Shown one piece after another: positions 30,452 to 40,257 of a stretch of DNA of 49,965 nt; position 1 is the stretch's first letter, and each line of letters starts with the position of its first letter. The stretch comes from Nitratireductor indicus C115 (GTDB taxonomy: Bacteria > Pseudomonadota > Alphaproteobacteria > Rhizobiales > Rhizobiaceae): the NCBI RefSeq assembly GCF_000300515.1, contig NZ_AMSI01000019.1, positions 1 to 49,965 of the forward strand, given 5' to 3'. The notes under the pieces were generated by a model that did no database searches, had not been told where the DNA came from, and saw only the letters and a list, made by a program, of their open reading frames with translations. The translations under genes and the position numbers were made by a program.

Positions 30452-31455
30452 TGCGCATCCTCGGCTGAGGCTTCATCGAAGCCGAGCAGATTCCAGCTCT
30501 GCCGCATATGCGGGGGCAACGGCGCGGTGACATCGATCCTGCCGCCGTCGGGATGTGGAATAACGATCCGCCGCGCGTGCAAATGCAGTCGCTTTTGCAG
30601 GCCGCCGGGAAACTCCCAGTTCTGGTCCGCTTCGAAATATTTGGGGTCACCGATGATCGGGCATCCAATATGGGCTGCGTGGACACGCAACTGATGGGTC
30701 CGCCCGGTATAGGGCTCCATTTCGAGCCAGGAAAGATTCGTCGCCGCCTGTTCGATCAGGCGATAGTTCGAAACCGCATGGTCGGAATCGGGTTCACCAT
30801 GCTTTGCAACCCGCATCCTGTCGCCATCCGGGGTCTGTTCCTTGACCAGCCAGGTGGAAATGCGTCCTTCAGGCTTCTTCGGCACGCCCTTAACCAGTGC
30901 CCAATAGGTCTTCTTCGTGTCGCGCGCGCGAAAAGCTTCGGTAAGCTTCACAGCAGCCTGGCGTGTGCGGGCAACCACGAGCACGCCTGACGTGTCCCGG
31001 TCGATGCGATGCACAAGGCGCGGTTTCTCGCCTTTCTTGTTGCGCCAGGCTTCGAGCATGCCGTCCACATGACGGTTGACCCCGGAACCACCCTGAACCG
31101 CGAGACCGGCCGGCTTATTGAACACATAGACCTTCGGGTCCTCATAAATGAGCATCTGCGACAGGGCCTCACCGTCGCCAGTGCTGCGCAGGCTGTGGGC
31201 CGTGAGGTTTTCATTGCCCTTGCGGTCGACCTCGAGCGGGGGAATGCGCACCATCTGACCTGCCTGTACGCGCGTATCCGCCTTGGCACGGCCACCATCG
31301 ACGCGCACTTGTCCTGACCGCAGCAATTTCTGCAGATGGCCGAAACCAAGGCCAGGGAAATGAACCTTGAACCAGCGGTCAAGGCGCATGCCCCCCTCAT
31401 CCTTGCCGATCTCGACCTGTTGCACACCCGACATCTGAATTCGCTCCAAGCCCAT
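30448..31455 (-). CDS. rluC: RluA-family pseudouridine synthase (RluC-like)
   Basis: Converts uridine to pseudouridine in 23S rRNA. The 335 residues have an S4 RNA-binding domain at about 22-80 (RLDRWFKVHFPG) and a catalytic domain with the HRIDRDTSGVLV motif, catalytic aspartate D152. The later segment EPYTGRTHQLRVHAAHIG and a closing GDPKY are also typical. The ATG directly follows the crcB stop (TGAATG). The S4-plus-catalytic layout and length fit RluC better than RluA, but the exact site is an inference. Confidence 0.9.
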   Translation of the reverse strand: MGLERIQMSGVQQVEIGKDEGGMRLDRWFKVHFPGLGFGHLQKLLRSGQVRVDGGRAKADTRVQAGQMVRIPPLEVDRKGNENLTAHSLRSTGDGEALSQMLIYEDPKVYVFNKPAGLAVQGGSGVNRHVDGMLEAWRNKKGEKPRLVHRIDRDTSGVLVVARTRQAAVKLTEAFRARDTKKTYWALVKGVPKKPEGRISTWLVKEQTPDGDRMRVAKHGEPDSDHAVSNYRLIEQAATNLSWLEMEPYTGRTHQLRVHAAHIGCPIIGDPKYFEADQNWEFPGGLQKRLHLHARRIVIPHPDGGRIDVTAPLPPHMRQSWNLLGFDEASAEDAQ

Positions 31456-31833
31456 TCAGGCAAAATGCCGGACCAGCCAAAGCCCGGCGAAAAGCGCGGC
31501 GATAGCGCCGCAGACACTGACGAGAACGTAGCCGACCGCCAATGCGCCCTGGCCACGTTCCCATAAAAAAGCGGCATCGAGCGAAAAGGCGGAGAAGGTG
31601 GTGAAACCTCCCAAGAGCCCCGTCGCCACGAAAAGACGCAGCTCCGGCGAGGTGCCGAAGCGCCGCGCCAGCCACTCGATGAAAACGCCCATCACGAAGG
31701 AACCGACGAGATTGACCGTGAGCGTTCCCCAGGGAAACGATGTTCCCAGAAGGCGCAGGGCGGCAAGCCCCGTCAGATGACGCAAGCCTGCACCCATCGC
31801 CCCACCGGCAGCCACGATCAGAAAATGGTTCAT
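31456..31833 (-). CDS. crcB: Fluoride efflux transporter CrcB
   Basis: Dual-topology fluoride channel of the inner membrane that keeps cytoplasmic fluoride low. ATG at 31833 (MNHFLIVAAGGAMGAGLRH) gives 125 residues with four helices; the open frame upstream overlaps rarA and is ignored. The conserved NLVGSF and GLLGGFTTFSAFS motifs, with the phenylalanines and threonines of the pore, are present. No fluoride riboswitch fits in the 43-bp gap to rarA, so expression follows the operon. Confidence 0.95.
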   Translation of the reverse strand: MNHFLIVAAGGAMGAGLRHLTGLAALRLLGTSFPWGTLTVNLVGSFVMGVFIEWLARRFGTSPELRLFVATGLLGGFTTFSAFSLDAAFLWERGQGALAVGYVLVSVCGAIAALFAGLWLVRHFA

Positions 31834-31876
31834 GCGGCCCTTTTGGCAGAAGCCGCGCAAAAAGCAACCGGGCCCC

Positions 31877-33193
31877 TCATGCGCCCTCTCCCCGTTCACG
31901 GCGCAACCGTGCCCAATATTCGAGCCGTTTGCGTATTTCGCGCTCGAATCCCCGCTCGGGCGGATCGTAGAAACGACGACGCCCCATCTCTTCGGGAAAA
32001 TAATTCTGGCCCGAAAAGGCATCCGGCGCGTCATGGTCATAGGCATAGCCGGCGCCGTAGCCCGTTTCCTTCATGAGTTTTGTCGGCGCGTTCAGAATAT
32101 GCTTCGGCGGCAAAAGCGACCCATTTTCCTTGGCCGCCGACATGGCCTGTTTGAACGCGGTGTAGACAGCATTGGATTTCGGCGCCGTGGCCAGGTAGAC
32201 GCAGGCTTGGGCCAGCGCCAGTTCGCCCTCCGGCGAACCGAGATATTCATAGGCGTCCTTGGCGGCGTTGGCGATGCCGAGAGCCTGCGGATCGGCCAGA
32301 CCGATGTCTTCCACTGCCATGCGCACCAGCCTGCGACCGAGATAGAGCGGGTCTTCCCCAGCGTCGAACATACGCGCGAGATAATAAAGGGCGGCGTCCG
32401 GATCCGAACCGCGCACGGATTTATGCAGCGCCGAGATCAGATTGTAATGGCCGTCCTGACCCTTGTCATAGATCGGCGCCCTGCGCTGGGCCACGCGCTG
32501 CAACCCTTCCGCATCAAACACCTCGCCCTGCCGGGCGGCACGCCAGACCTCCTCGGCCAGCGTCAAGGCAGCGCGACCGTCGCCATCTGCCATGCGCACG
32601 AGAACCGCACGCGCTTCACCGTCGAGCGGAAGCGGCTTTTCCTCCATAGCCTCGGCGCGTTCCAGAAGGCGCGCGATGCTTTCAGGCGTATGCGCGTGAA
32701 ACACCAGGACGCGCGCCCGCGACAAGAGCGCAGCATTGAGCTCGAATGACGGGTTCTCCGTCGTCGCGCCCACCAGAATGACTGTACCGTCTTCCATGAC
32801 CGGCAGGAAGGAATCCTGCTGGGAACGGTTGAATCGATGAATCTCATCGACGAACAACAGTGTCTGCCGCCCCTGCGAACGGCGCATGCGCGCGGTCTCG
32901 AAGACCTTCTTCAGTTCCGCAACGCCAGAAAAGATCGCCGAAATCTGCTCGAAGGCCAGATCGGTCTCGCCGGCCAGAAGACGGGCCACGGTAGTTTTTC
33001 CAGTCCCCGGTGGGCCCCAGAAAACAAGGGAACCGAGCGAGCGGCTGTCGATCATGCGGGTAAGCGCGCCGTCGGCGCCGGTCAGATGTTCCTGACCGAC
33101 AACATCCGCCAGTTGACGTGGCCGCAGCCGGTCGGCCAAAGGCCGGCTGACCAGGTCATTGCCCTCATGATTTGCTGAAAAAAGATCGCTCAT
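31877..33193 (-). CDS. rarA: Replication-associated recombination protein A (MgsA/RarA)
   Basis: AAA+ ATPase that acts at stalled replication forks. ATG at 33193 (MSDLFSANHEG) gives 438 residues. Walker A is at 60-67 (GPPGTGKT), Walker B reads LLFVDEIHRF, and sensor 1 is VGATTENPSFELN. The C-terminal part has the typical MgsA region (AYEYLGSPEGELALAQA and YKFDHDAPD-like YAYDHDAPDAF). Downstream, crcB starts after 43 bp. Upstream a palindrome-rich element separates it from degP. Confidence 0.97.
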   Translation of the reverse strand: MSDLFSANHEGNDLVSRPLADRLRPRQLADVVGQEHLTGADGALTRMIDSRSLGSLVFWGPPGTGKTTVARLLAGETDLAFEQISAIFSGVAELKKVFETARMRRSQGRQTLLFVDEIHRFNRSQQDSFLPVMEDGTVILVGATTENPSFELNAALLSRARVLVFHAHTPESIARLLERAEAMEEKPLPLDGEARAVLVRMADGDGRAALTLAEEVWRAARQGEVFDAEGLQRVAQRRAPIYDKGQDGHYNLISALHKSVRGSDPDAALYYLARMFDAGEDPLYLGRRLVRMAVEDIGLADPQALGIANAAKDAYEYLGSPEGELALAQACVYLATAPKSNAVYTAFKQAMSAAKENGSLLPPKHILNAPTKLMKETGYGAGYAYDHDAPDAFSGQNYFPEEMGRRRFYDPPERGFEREIRKRLEYWARLRRERGEGA

Positions 33194-33250
33194 ATCCCGC
33201 TCAGTCGCCCCTCCCGATGGACCGGAGGCGCTTACACGCATTCCACATTC

Positions 33251-33389
33251 ATTCAGACATCAGGTGCCACCACGCGGTGCCTGAATGCTCCGGAATGGTT
33301 CGTCGTTTCATCGAAACGCTGCCCCACTCCATCTCTCGTTTTCCGCATTTATGCGGGCATCAGGTGAAACCGCCTGACTACAAGATGCT
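33251..33389. repeat. Palindrome-rich intergenic element between degP and rarA
   Basis: Four stem-loops lie within about 125 bp: 33260-33284 (TCAGGTGCC/GGTGCCTGA, using G:U pairs), 33304-33318 (CGTTTC/GAAACG), 33343-33356 (CCGCAT/ATGCGG) and 33360-33377 (TCAGG/CCTGA). The first and last carry the same terminal TCAGG...CCTGA. The layout resembles the RIME/palindromic repeat families of Rhizobiales. It starts at the degP stop codon, so it also serves as its 3' end. Genome-wide copy number is unknown. Confidence 0.6.
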
Positions 33390-34883
33390 CTAGAATCTCA
33401 GGCTTTGTTTCAATATCCGACCGTCGCGCTCAACCGAAAAATACCAGCGACGGCTGTCTTCTTGCGCCACCTGTTCCATCATGTCGGCACTATCGATTTC
33501 AAGGCCGTTGATTTCGCGCAGAATATCGCCACGCCGGAGACCGATGCTGGCCGCAGGCGAACGGCGGTCGACGTCCAGGATGACGACGCCCTTCTTGGCG
33601 AGCGGCAATTTGAGGCGCTGGGCGAGCCGGGGACCGAGATCGGCAATGGAAGCACCGGCGAAGGGGCTGCGCCCTTCAAGCAGCACAGGTTCTGCATTTT
33701 CGCCCGCTGAGAGCCGTTCCAGCTTGAACGTCATGTCCTCGCTCTTGCCGTCGCGCAAGATACGAACCGTGCCCTCCTCATCAACCGGATGGGTCACCAG
33801 GCGATATTCGAGTGCATCGGGATGCTGGATATCGGCTCCGTCCATGGCGGTGACGACGTCACCCGGTTTCAGGCCGGCGCGTTCGGCCGGACTGTCAGGC
33901 GCCACTTCGCGCACCAGAGCGCCGACCGGGCGTGGCATGCCCAGCGCCTCCGCGATCTGTGCGGTCACCGGGTCGAAGGAGGCACCGAAATAAGGACGCT
34001 CGAAAGACTTTGCACCACTCTGAGCGGCATCGACCACCGCACGCACCATATTGGCAGGAATGGCAAAGCCGATGCCGATGGAACCACCGCTACGGCTCAC
34101 AATAGCGGTGTTGATGCCGATCACCTGGCCCTTCATGTCGATCAGTGCGCCACCGGAATTGCCCGGATTGATCGCGGCATCTGTCTGGATGAAGAAACCG
34201 AAATCGGAAACGCCTATATGGCTGCGGGCCAAGGCCGACACAATGCCACTGGTGGTGGTCTGCCCCACGCCAAAGGGGTTACCGATGGCGAGCACGAGAT
34301 CGCCGACCTCCAGCATGTCGGAATCCCCAAGCCGTACGGCGGGAAACGCTTCATCGCCCTTGATCTTAAGGACCGCCAGGTCGAGCTCCTCGTCCTTCAG
34401 CAGGATTTCGCTCTCGAATTCGCGGCCATCCGCCAGAGCGACCTTCACTTCGTCAGCGCCGCTGATGACGTGGTTGTTCGTCACGATGACACCGCTCGGA
34501 TCCACCAGAACGCCCGATCCGAGCGAGGAACGGACACGCGGGGGCATTTGCTGCCGCCCGAAAAAGCGTTCGAAGAACGGGTCCCCCATGAAGGGAGAAC
34601 GGACCTGAACCGTGGAAGACGCATAAACATTGACGACGGCGGGCGAGGTTTCGCGCACAAGCGGAGCGAAGGACAGCTGTATTTCCGACTGACCGAAGGG
34701 AACCCGCCGCTCGGCGCCCCGCCCGTTCCCCTGCGCTCCGGACGCGTCCGTACCGCGCAGGAGCTTGGAAAGAGCATCGGTCAGACTGCCGCCCGCCCCG
34801 TCCTGCGCCCCTGCTGGCACCAGCCAGGCGATGGACAGGACAAGAACGAGCAACAGGGAAAACAGGCGGAGAGACTTGTTCAT
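33390..34883 (-). CDS. degP: DegP/DegQ-type periplasmic serine endoprotease
   Basis: Periplasmic quality-control protease and chaperone of the HtrA family. ATG at 34883 (MNKSLRLFSLLL) gives 497 residues with a signal peptide (hydrophobic 7-22, cleavage near AGA/QD). The catalytic triad is H138 (TNNHV), D168 (ELDLA) and S243 (GNSGG). Two PDZ domains follow, the first from about 300 (YFGASFDPVTAQIAEALG) and the second from about 395. The divergent DUF486 gene starts 276 bp away; that region holds a nested palindrome. The start was chosen because of the signal peptide and the AAGAGG ribosome site. Confidence 0.95.
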   Translation of the reverse strand: MNKSLRLFSLLLVLVLSIAWLVPAGAQDGAGGSLTDALSKLLRGTDASGAQGNGRGAERRVPFGQSEIQLSFAPLVRETSPAVVNVYASSTVQVRSPFMGDPFFERFFGRQQMPPRVRSSLGSGVLVDPSGVIVTNNHVISGADEVKVALADGREFESEILLKDEELDLAVLKIKGDEAFPAVRLGDSDMLEVGDLVLAIGNPFGVGQTTTSGIVSALARSHIGVSDFGFFIQTDAAINPGNSGGALIDMKGQVIGINTAIVSRSGGSIGIGFAIPANMVRAVVDAAQSGAKSFERPYFGASFDPVTAQIAEALGMPRPVGALVREVAPDSPAERAGLKPGDVVTAMDGADIQHPDALEYRLVTHPVDEEGTVRILRDGKSEDMTFKLERLSAGENAEPVLLEGRSPFAGASIADLGPRLAQRLKLPLAKKGVVILDVDRRSPAASIGLRRGDILREINGLEIDSADMMEQVAQEDSRRWYFSVERDGRILKQSLRF

Positions 34884-35000
34884 GGCGCATCCTCTTGAGC
34901 TGTTCACCCATAGGGCGGGCAAATGGCTCCAACATATGTACTTGCCGCTGCGACGGGGGCCAGCGCACCGAGCGACCGCAGCGTCTTCGACAGATAAGGC

Positions 35001-35047
35001 GGTCTCTTTTCCCACGCAATTGCGTGTAATAAAAGGCTTAAGAGACC
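35001..35047. promoter_or_regulatory. Nested palindromes in the degP upstream region
   Basis: CACGCAATTGCGTG at 35013-35026 is a perfect 14-bp palindrome. It is enclosed by an outer inverted repeat GGTCTCTT (35001-35008) / AAGAGACC (35040-35047). The region lies 118 bp upstream of the degP ATG and 113 bp before the DUF486 start, so it may be an operator for an envelope-stress or other regulator. The regulator is not known. Confidence 0.45.
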
Positions 35048-35159
35048 GACACAGATTCGGCTGGCGCGAGCCACCTCCACCCGCCTATACCGGGTCGGCC
35101 ATTCCAAATGAGTGCTCCTTTCCGAGAGCGCCCTTTCGTGGGCTTGCGGACTTCCGGCC

Positions 35160-35510
35160 ATGACGCTTGCGCATCTATCCCCGATCCTGCTCCTGACCGT
35201 GTCGAACGTCTTCATGACATTTGCCTGGTACGGTCATCTCAAATTTCCCAACAAGCCGCTTGTCGCTGTCATCCTTGTCAGCTGGATCATCGCGTTCGTC
35301 GAATATTGTTTTGCCGTACCGGCCAACCGGTATGGTCACGCCGTCTACAGCGCCGCGGAACTCAAAACGATGCAGGAAGTCATAACGCTCTGCGTCTTTG
35401 CCCTTTTCTCCGTGCTCTATCTCGGAGAAAGCTTCACCATCAATCACGCGGTGGGCTTTGCGCTGATCGGCCTCGGTGCCTTCTTCATTTTTCGCGGCCC
35501 GCTGGGATAA
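35160..35510 (+). CDS. DUF486/DMT family membrane protein
   Basis: A 116-residue integral membrane protein. ATG at 35160 (MTLAHLSPILL) is preferred because the first helix starts there. Four hydrophobic segments are visible at about 6-26, 35-53, 75-93 and 97-114. The family features are the FMTFAWYGHLKF segment, WIIAFVEYCFAVPANRYG and VITLCVFALFSVLYLGE, which place it in DUF486 of the drug/metabolite transporter clan. Function is not established. It stands alone between degP and the ribosomal cluster, convergent with rplQ. Confidence 0.88.
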   Translation: MTLAHLSPILLLTVSNVFMTFAWYGHLKFPNKPLVAVILVSWIIAFVEYCFAVPANRYGHAVYSAAELKTMQEVITLCVFALFSVLYLGESFTINHAVGFALIGLGAFFIFRGPLG

Positions 35511-35524
35511 AGCCCGGAAAGCAA

Positions 35525-35546
35525 AAAGGGGCCATAAGGCCCCTTT
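35525..35546 (-). terminator. Intrinsic terminator of the ribosomal operon
   Basis: AAAGGGGCC, a 4-nt loop and GGCCCCTTT form a 9-bp stem followed on the minus strand by a T-run, 26 bp beyond the rplQ stop. On the plus strand it also lies just after the DUF486 gene and could terminate that transcript more weakly. Confidence 0.88.
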
Positions 35547-35571
35547 GAAATCGAAAGGAAAGGAAAGCCGA

Positions 35572-36003
35572 TTATGCGGCTTCCGCTTCCTCATTGCCAC
35601 CTTCTGCCTCAAGGCGTGCGCGGTCGGCAGCACCCTTGGCGGAAACGTCGCGATCGACGAACTCGATCACGGCGAGTGGTGCATTGTCACCGTGGCGGAA
35701 GCCCGCCTTCATGATGCGGGTGTAGCCGCCATTACGTTCCGCATAGCGGGGCGCAAGTGTGTCGAACAGACGCTTCACGAGGGTCTCGTTGCGGATTGCA
35801 GCGATCGCCTGACGGCGGGCGTGCAGGTCGCCGCGCTTTCCAAGGGTAACAAGCTTCTCCACGATGGGGCGAAGCTCCTTTGCCTTCGGAAGCGTGGTAA
35901 CGATCTGCTCATGCTCGATCAGCGAGGCAGCCATGTTGGCAAAGAGCGCCTTGCGATGGCTTGCGGTCCTGTTCAGCTTGCGGCCGGATTTTCCGTGACG
36001 CAT
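35572..36003 (-). CDS. rplQ: 50S ribosomal protein L17 (bL17)
   Basis: Large-subunit protein near the peptide exit tunnel. The 143 residues start [20 protein letters not shown], the family signature, and include [15 protein letters not shown] and the late NGGYTRIMK motif. A C-terminal Ala/Glu-rich extension of about 15 residues makes it longer than the E. coli protein (127), as is usual in alphaproteobacteria. It is the last gene of the alpha operon, 53 bp after rpoA, and is followed by a terminator. Confidence 0.98.
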   Translation of the reverse strand: MRHGKSGRKLNRTASHRKALFANMAASLIEHEQIVTTLPKAKELRPIVEKLVTLGKRGDLHARRQAIAAIRNETLVKRLFDTLAPRYAERNGGYTRIMKAGFRHGDNAPLAVIEFVDRDVSAKGAADRARLEAEGGNEEAEAA

Positions 36004-36056
36004 TGCCTTTCTCCTTCATTCCCGTCGTTCGCGCGTTCGGCGAAACGATTGCGGGC

Positions 36057-37067
36057 CTAGTATTGGTCTTCGTAACGCTTGGCCAGTTCTTCGATGTTTT
36101 CCGGCGGCCAATCCTCGACTTCCATGCCGAGGTGGAGCCCCATCGAGGCCAGCACTTCCTTGATTTCGTTGAGCGACTTGCGACCGAAATTCGGCGTGCG
36201 CAGCATCTCGGCTTCCGTCTTCTGGATCAGGTCACCGATATAGACGATGTTGTCGTTCTTCAGGCAGTTGGCGGAGCGAACCGACAGTTCGAGCTCGTCC
36301 ACCTTCTTCAGAAGCGCCGGGTTGAAGGCAAGCTCTGCCACCTGCTCGGTGGGCTGTTCCTTCTGCGGTTCCTCGAAGTTGACGAACAGTGCAAGCTGGT
36401 CCTGCAGAATGCGGGCGGCGAACGCCACGGCATCTTCACCCGTCACCGAGCCATTGGTCTCGATGGTCATGGTCAGCTTGTCGTAGTCGAGAACCTGGCC
36501 CTCGCGGGTGTTTTCGACCTTGTAAGAGACCTTCTTGACCGGCGAGTAGAGGCTGTCGACCGGGATGAGTCCGATCGGCGCATCCTCTGCGCGGTTGCGG
36601 TCGGCAGGAACATAGCCCTTGCCGTTGTCGACCGTGAACTCCATGCGGATTTCAGCGCCGTCGTCCAGCGTGCAAAGCACATGGTCGGGGTTGAGAACCT
36701 CAACATCGCCGACGGTCTGAATGTCGCCTGCAGTCACGGCACCGGGGCCCTGCTTGCGCACAACCATGCGCTTGGGACCATCGCCTTCCATGCGCAGCGC
36801 GATTTCCTTGATGTTCAGGACGATGTCCGTCACATCCTCACGCACGCCGGGGATGGAGGAGAACTCATGCAGCACGCCGTCGATCTGTACCGCCGTCACG
36901 GCAGCACCGCGCAGCGAAGACAGAAGCACGCGGCGCAGCGCGTTGCCGAGGGTCAGGCCGAAGCCACGCTCCAACGGCTCGGCCACAAGCGTGGTGACCG
37001 TGCGGCCCTTGGAGGAGAATTCCACCTTGTTCGGCTTGATAAGCTCTTGCCAGTTTTTCTGGATCAT
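36057..37067 (-). CDS. rpoA: DNA-directed RNA polymerase subunit alpha
   Basis: Assembles core RNA polymerase and contacts activators and UP elements. The 336 residues have the N-terminal assembly domain ([18 protein letters not shown]) and a C-terminal domain (about 250-320) with [16 protein letters not shown] and the [14 protein letters not shown] helix that binds DNA. An acidic interdomain linker contains [11 protein letters not shown]. Length and domains are normal. It follows rpsK in the alpha operon by 98 bp. Confidence 0.98.
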   Translation of the reverse strand: MIQKNWQELIKPNKVEFSSKGRTVTTLVAEPLERGFGLTLGNALRRVLLSSLRGAAVTAVQIDGVLHEFSSIPGVREDVTDIVLNIKEIALRMEGDGPKRMVVRKQGPGAVTAGDIQTVGDVEVLNPDHVLCTLDDGAEIRMEFTVDNGKGYVPADRNRAEDAPIGLIPVDSLYSPVKKVSYKVENTREGQVLDYDKLTMTIETNGSVTGEDAVAFAARILQDQLALFVNFEEPQKEQPTEQVAELAFNPALLKKVDELELSVRSANCLKNDNIVYIGDLIQKTEAEMLRTPNFGRKSLNEIKEVLASMGLHLGMEVEDWPPENIEELAKRYEDQY

Positions 37068-37165
37068 TCCGGGTTCCTTCCGTTACCCCGCCACCATCCA
37101 ATCGTGGCGGGCGATCTGGAAACCGCAGAGGAGCGCATCAGGCTCATGCGGCACAAAACGCGTCT

Positions 37166-37555
37166 TTAGACGCGGCGCTTCTTGCGCGGGCGGCAGCCAT
37201 TGTGCGGGATCGGCGTCACATCGCGAATGGACGTGATCGTGAACCCTGCAGCCTGCAGCGCGCGGAGAGCCGATTCACGGCCCGAACCAGGGCCCGACAC
37301 CTCGACCTCGAGGGTGCGCATGCCATGTTCCTGAGCCTTGCGGGCGCAATCCTCGGCAGCAACCTGGGCAGCAAACGGGGTCGACTTACGCGAACCCTTG
37401 AACCCCTGTGCGCCGGCGGACGACCAGGCAATCGCATTGCCCTGCGCGTCGGTAATGGTGATCATCGTGTTGTTGAAGGTCGAGCTGACGTGAGCAACAC
37501 CCGACGAAATGTTTTTGCGTTCGCGGCGGCGAACACGTGTGGCTTCCTTGGCCAT
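37166..37555 (-). CDS. rpsK: 30S ribosomal protein S11 (uS11)
   Basis: Small-subunit platform protein that helps form the mRNA exit channel. The 129 residues include [18 protein letters not shown], the [19 protein letters not shown] segment and the end [11 protein letters not shown], all diagnostic. It lies between rpsM and rpoA. A 113-bp gap to rpsM is long for this cluster but shows no other gene. Confidence 0.98.
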   Translation of the reverse strand: MAKEATRVRRRERKNISSGVAHVSSTFNNTMITITDAQGNAIAWSSAGAQGFKGSRKSTPFAAQVAAEDCARKAQEHGMRTLEVEVSGPGSGRESALRALQAAGFTITSIRDVTPIPHNGCRPRKKRRV

Positions 37556-37668
37556 GTCTTTCCTTTCAGTCGATCTCTACACCGCCGTAACACCAGCGGC
37601 TACACCTGCAAGCGAAACGAAAAGCGAGCGGCAAACCCAGTTCACCGCCCGTCGTTCGAACCGCTCAA

Positions 37669-38037
37669 TTACTTCTTCTTGCCGGCAATTGCCTTGGCCG
37701 GCCCCTTGCGGGTGCGCGCATTGGTATGCGTGCGCTGACCGCGAACCGGGAGCGAACGGCGATGACGCAGGCCGCGATAGCAACCCAGGTCCATCAGGCG
37801 CTTGATGTTCATAGACACTTCGCGGCGCAGATCGCCCTCGACGATCATATCGCGGTCGATGGTCTCGCGGATGGCCAGAACCTCGGCATCGGTCAGTTCG
37901 CTAACGCGACGCTCGAGCGGAATGTTGACCTTCTTCACGATATCACCGGCCAGCTTCGGGCCAATGCCGTGAATGTACTGAAGCGCAATCACAACGCGCT
38001 TGTTGGTCGGAATGTTGACGCCAGCTATACGGGCCAT
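37669..38037 (-). CDS. rpsM: 30S ribosomal protein S13 (uS13)
   Basis: Head protein of the small subunit that contacts the P-site tRNA and makes subunit bridges. ATG at 38037 ([15 protein letters not shown]) gives 122 residues; four extra codons upstream are not part of the family. The [17 protein letters not shown] motif and the basic C-terminal tail are present. A 199-bp gap to adk may hold the promoter or leader of the alpha operon (rpsM-rpsK-rpoA-rplQ). I see no clear control element in it. Confidence 0.98.
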   Translation of the reverse strand: MARIAGVNIPTNKRVVIALQYIHGIGPKLAGDIVKKVNIPLERRVSELTDAEVLAIRETIDRDMIVEGDLRREVSMNIKRLMDLGCYRGLRHRRSLPVRGQRTHTNARTRKGPAKAIAGKKK

Positions 38038-38236
38038 CTTCTTCTCCATGTGCTGCCGGATATTCCGGCGTTTCGTTTGCCCGCGTCCGGTGGAGGCCGG
38101 CCCTTGCGGGATATTCGCGTTCCTACAAACAACGTGGCCGAGCCAACCGGCCCGACCAACAAATCGTTCGATCAGGAGAACGGCTCGCCATAGTCGAAAT
38201 CCGCTTCCCAGTCAACCGTGATATCCGAATTTCGGC

Positions 38237-38824
38237 TCACTTGATGCTTGCGAGAATAGCTTCGATCTCCGCCGTTACCTGATCAATGGTCATCATTCCA
38301 TCGACCCGCCGCAGCAGGTCCTTGGCATGATAATATCCGATCAACGCGGCGGTCTTCTTGTAATATTCACGCAGACGCTCCTCGAACACCTCGGGATTGT
38401 CATCCTTGCGCGGTGTTTGCCCTGCGGCAATTGCATCCTCCGCCCGCTTGACAATGCGGCCCACAAGAGCGGCGTCATCAACAACCAGCTCGATGGTGGC
38501 GTCAAGCTTCAGCCCGCGCTCCTCAAGCATGGCACTTACGGCATCAGCCTGCGCGAGCGTGCGCGGGTAACCGTCGAGAATGAAACCTGCAGCGCAGTCG
38601 GCCTGATCGATGCGTTCGGCGACGATGGCGTTGACGATCTCATCAGAGACCAGCTCACCGGCGTCCATGACAGCCTTGGCGCGCTTGCCAACATCCGTAC
38701 CCGCGCTAACCGCGGCGCGCAGCATATCTCCCGTCGATAGTTGCGGGATGCCGTGCTTCTCGACCAACCGCTGGGCCTGAGTGCCCTTCCCCGCTCCCGG
38801 CGGTCCAAGAAGTATAAGCCTCAT
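38237..38824 (-). CDS. adk: Adenylate kinase (short form)
   Basis: Balances AMP, ADP and ATP. The P-loop is GPPGAGKGT at about residues 8-16, the [10 protein letters not shown] motif is the NMP/core region, and the LID is the short type without the zinc-binding insert, giving 195 residues instead of about 215. Short adenylate kinases are usual in Rhizobiales. The ATG overlaps the secY stop (ATGA), so the two are coupled. The linkage secY-adk is conserved in many bacteria. Confidence 0.97.
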   Translation of the reverse strand: MRLILLGPPGAGKGTQAQRLVEKHGIPQLSTGDMLRAAVSAGTDVGKRAKAVMDAGELVSDEIVNAIVAERIDQADCAAGFILDGYPRTLAQADAVSAMLEERGLKLDATIELVVDDAALVGRIVKRAEDAIAAGQTPRKDDNPEVFEERLREYYKKTAALIGYYHAKDLLRRVDGMMTIDQVTAEIEAILASIK

Positions 38825-40161
38825 CGTCCTCTCTTTCCCCCACGCAGCTTGGATTTCTTGATCAGCCCCTCATACTGATGGGCGATCAGATGGCCCTGGA
38901 TCTGCGCGACCGTGTCGAGCGTAACGCTGACGACGATGAGCAGCGATGTGCCCCCGAGGTAGAACGGAACACCCGTCGCCGAAATCAGGAACTCCGGCAG
39001 AAGACAGATCAAAACCAGATAGATTGCGCCGATCACCGTAATGCGGGTCAGAACGTAATCGATATATTCAGCCGTACGCTCGCCCGGACGATAGCCCGGA
39101 ATGAACCCGGAATGCTTCTTCAGCTGGTCGGCCGTGTCCTTCGGATTGAAGACAATGGCCGTGTAGAAAAAGGCGAAGAAGATGATCAGCGAAGCATAAA
39201 GCGCCATGAACAGCGGCTGGCCGTGACCGAGCGACGCCAGCACCGCCGATGCCCAGCCCGGAAGCTGCGTCGTGTCGGAAAAGCCAGCAACGGTGGCCGG
39301 AAGCAACAGCAATGACGAAGCGAAGATCGGAGGAATGACGCCCGCGGTGTTGAGCTTCAACGGCAGGTGCGAGGTATCGCCCTGGAACATCCGGTTTCCG
39401 ACCTGGCGCTTCGGATACTGGATCAGAAGCCGGCGCTGAGCGCGCTCGAAGAAGACGATGGCGCCGATCACCGCGATAACGAGCACGATGATCGCGAGGA
39501 TCAGTCCAGTGGACAGCGCGCCGGTACGGCCCAACTCCAGCGTACCGCCGATTGCGCTCGGAAGACCTGCGACAATGCCCGAGAAGATGATCAGTGAAAT
39601 GCCGTTGCCAATGCCGCGGGCGGTGATCTGCTCGCCGAGCCACATCAGGAACATCGTACCGCCAACAAGCGTGATGACAGCTGAAATGCGGAAGAACCAG
39701 CCCGGATCGGCAACGATATTCGCGCCGCCCTCCAGACCGACGGCAATGCCGTAAGCCTGAACAGTCGCGAGGATGACCGTTCCGTAACGGGTATACTGAT
39801 TGATGATCTTGCGGCCCTGCTCGCCTTCCTTCTTCAGCTGTTCCAGCGAAGGAACCACCGAAGTCATGAGCTGCATGATAATGGAGGCGGAAATATAGGG
39901 CATGATGCCCAGGGCGAAGATCGCCATACGCCCGACGGCACCGCCGGCGAACATATTGAACATGCCGAGCACGCCCCCAGACTGCTGCTGGAAGGCCTGC
40001 GCGAAGGCATCGGGATTGATGCCCGGCATGGGAATATAGGTCCCGAGACGGTAGACCAGAAGCGCACCGAGCGTGAACCAGATGCGTTTCTTAAGATCCT
40101 CCGCTTTCGCGAACGCGGCGAAATTGAGGTTGGACGCAAGCTGTTCCGCTGCAGATGCCAT
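38821..40161 (-). CDS. secY: Protein translocase subunit SecY
   Basis: Pore-forming subunit of the SecYEG channel. The 446 residues have ten membrane segments. Landmarks are the N-terminal [13 protein letters not shown], the [14 protein letters not shown] of helix 2, the [11 protein letters not shown] region, [15 protein letters not shown], and the cytoplasmic loop [15 protein letters not shown] that docks SecA and ribosomes. The later loop is [23 protein letters not shown]. It follows rplO with a 133-bp gap that contains a hairpin and overlaps adk. SecG is encoded at 8699-9109. Confidence 0.98.
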   Translation of the reverse strand: MASAAEQLASNLNFAAFAKAEDLKKRIWFTLGALLVYRLGTYIPMPGINPDAFAQAFQQQSGGVLGMFNMFAGGAVGRMAIFALGIMPYISASIIMQLMTSVVPSLEQLKKEGEQGRKIINQYTRYGTVILATVQAYGIAVGLEGGANIVADPGWFFRISAVITLVGGTMFLMWLGEQITARGIGNGISLIIFSGIVAGLPSAIGGTLELGRTGALSTGLILAIIVLVIAVIGAIVFFERAQRRLLIQYPKRQVGNRMFQGDTSHLPLKLNTAGVIPPIFASSLLLLPATVAGFSDTTQLPGWASAVLASLGHGQPLFMALYASLIIFFAFFYTAIVFNPKDTADQLKKHSGFIPGYRPGERTAEYIDYVLTRITVIGAIYLVLICLLPEFLISATGVPFYLGGTSLLIVVSVTLDTVAQIQGHLIAHQYEGLIKKSKLRGGKRGR

Positions 40162-40257
40162 GAAGAATTCTCCGCTCCGTCACGCGCCGCCTGCGTCATC
40201 GCACGATTCGGGCGCATGTTGCCGAACATCCGAAATAGGATGCGGTGGGCAAGGATG

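Noticed and set aside
31834-31876. Possible fluoride riboswitch upstream of crcB
   Set aside because: The gap to rarA is only 43 bp, too short for the motif, and no pseudoknot-like pattern is seen.
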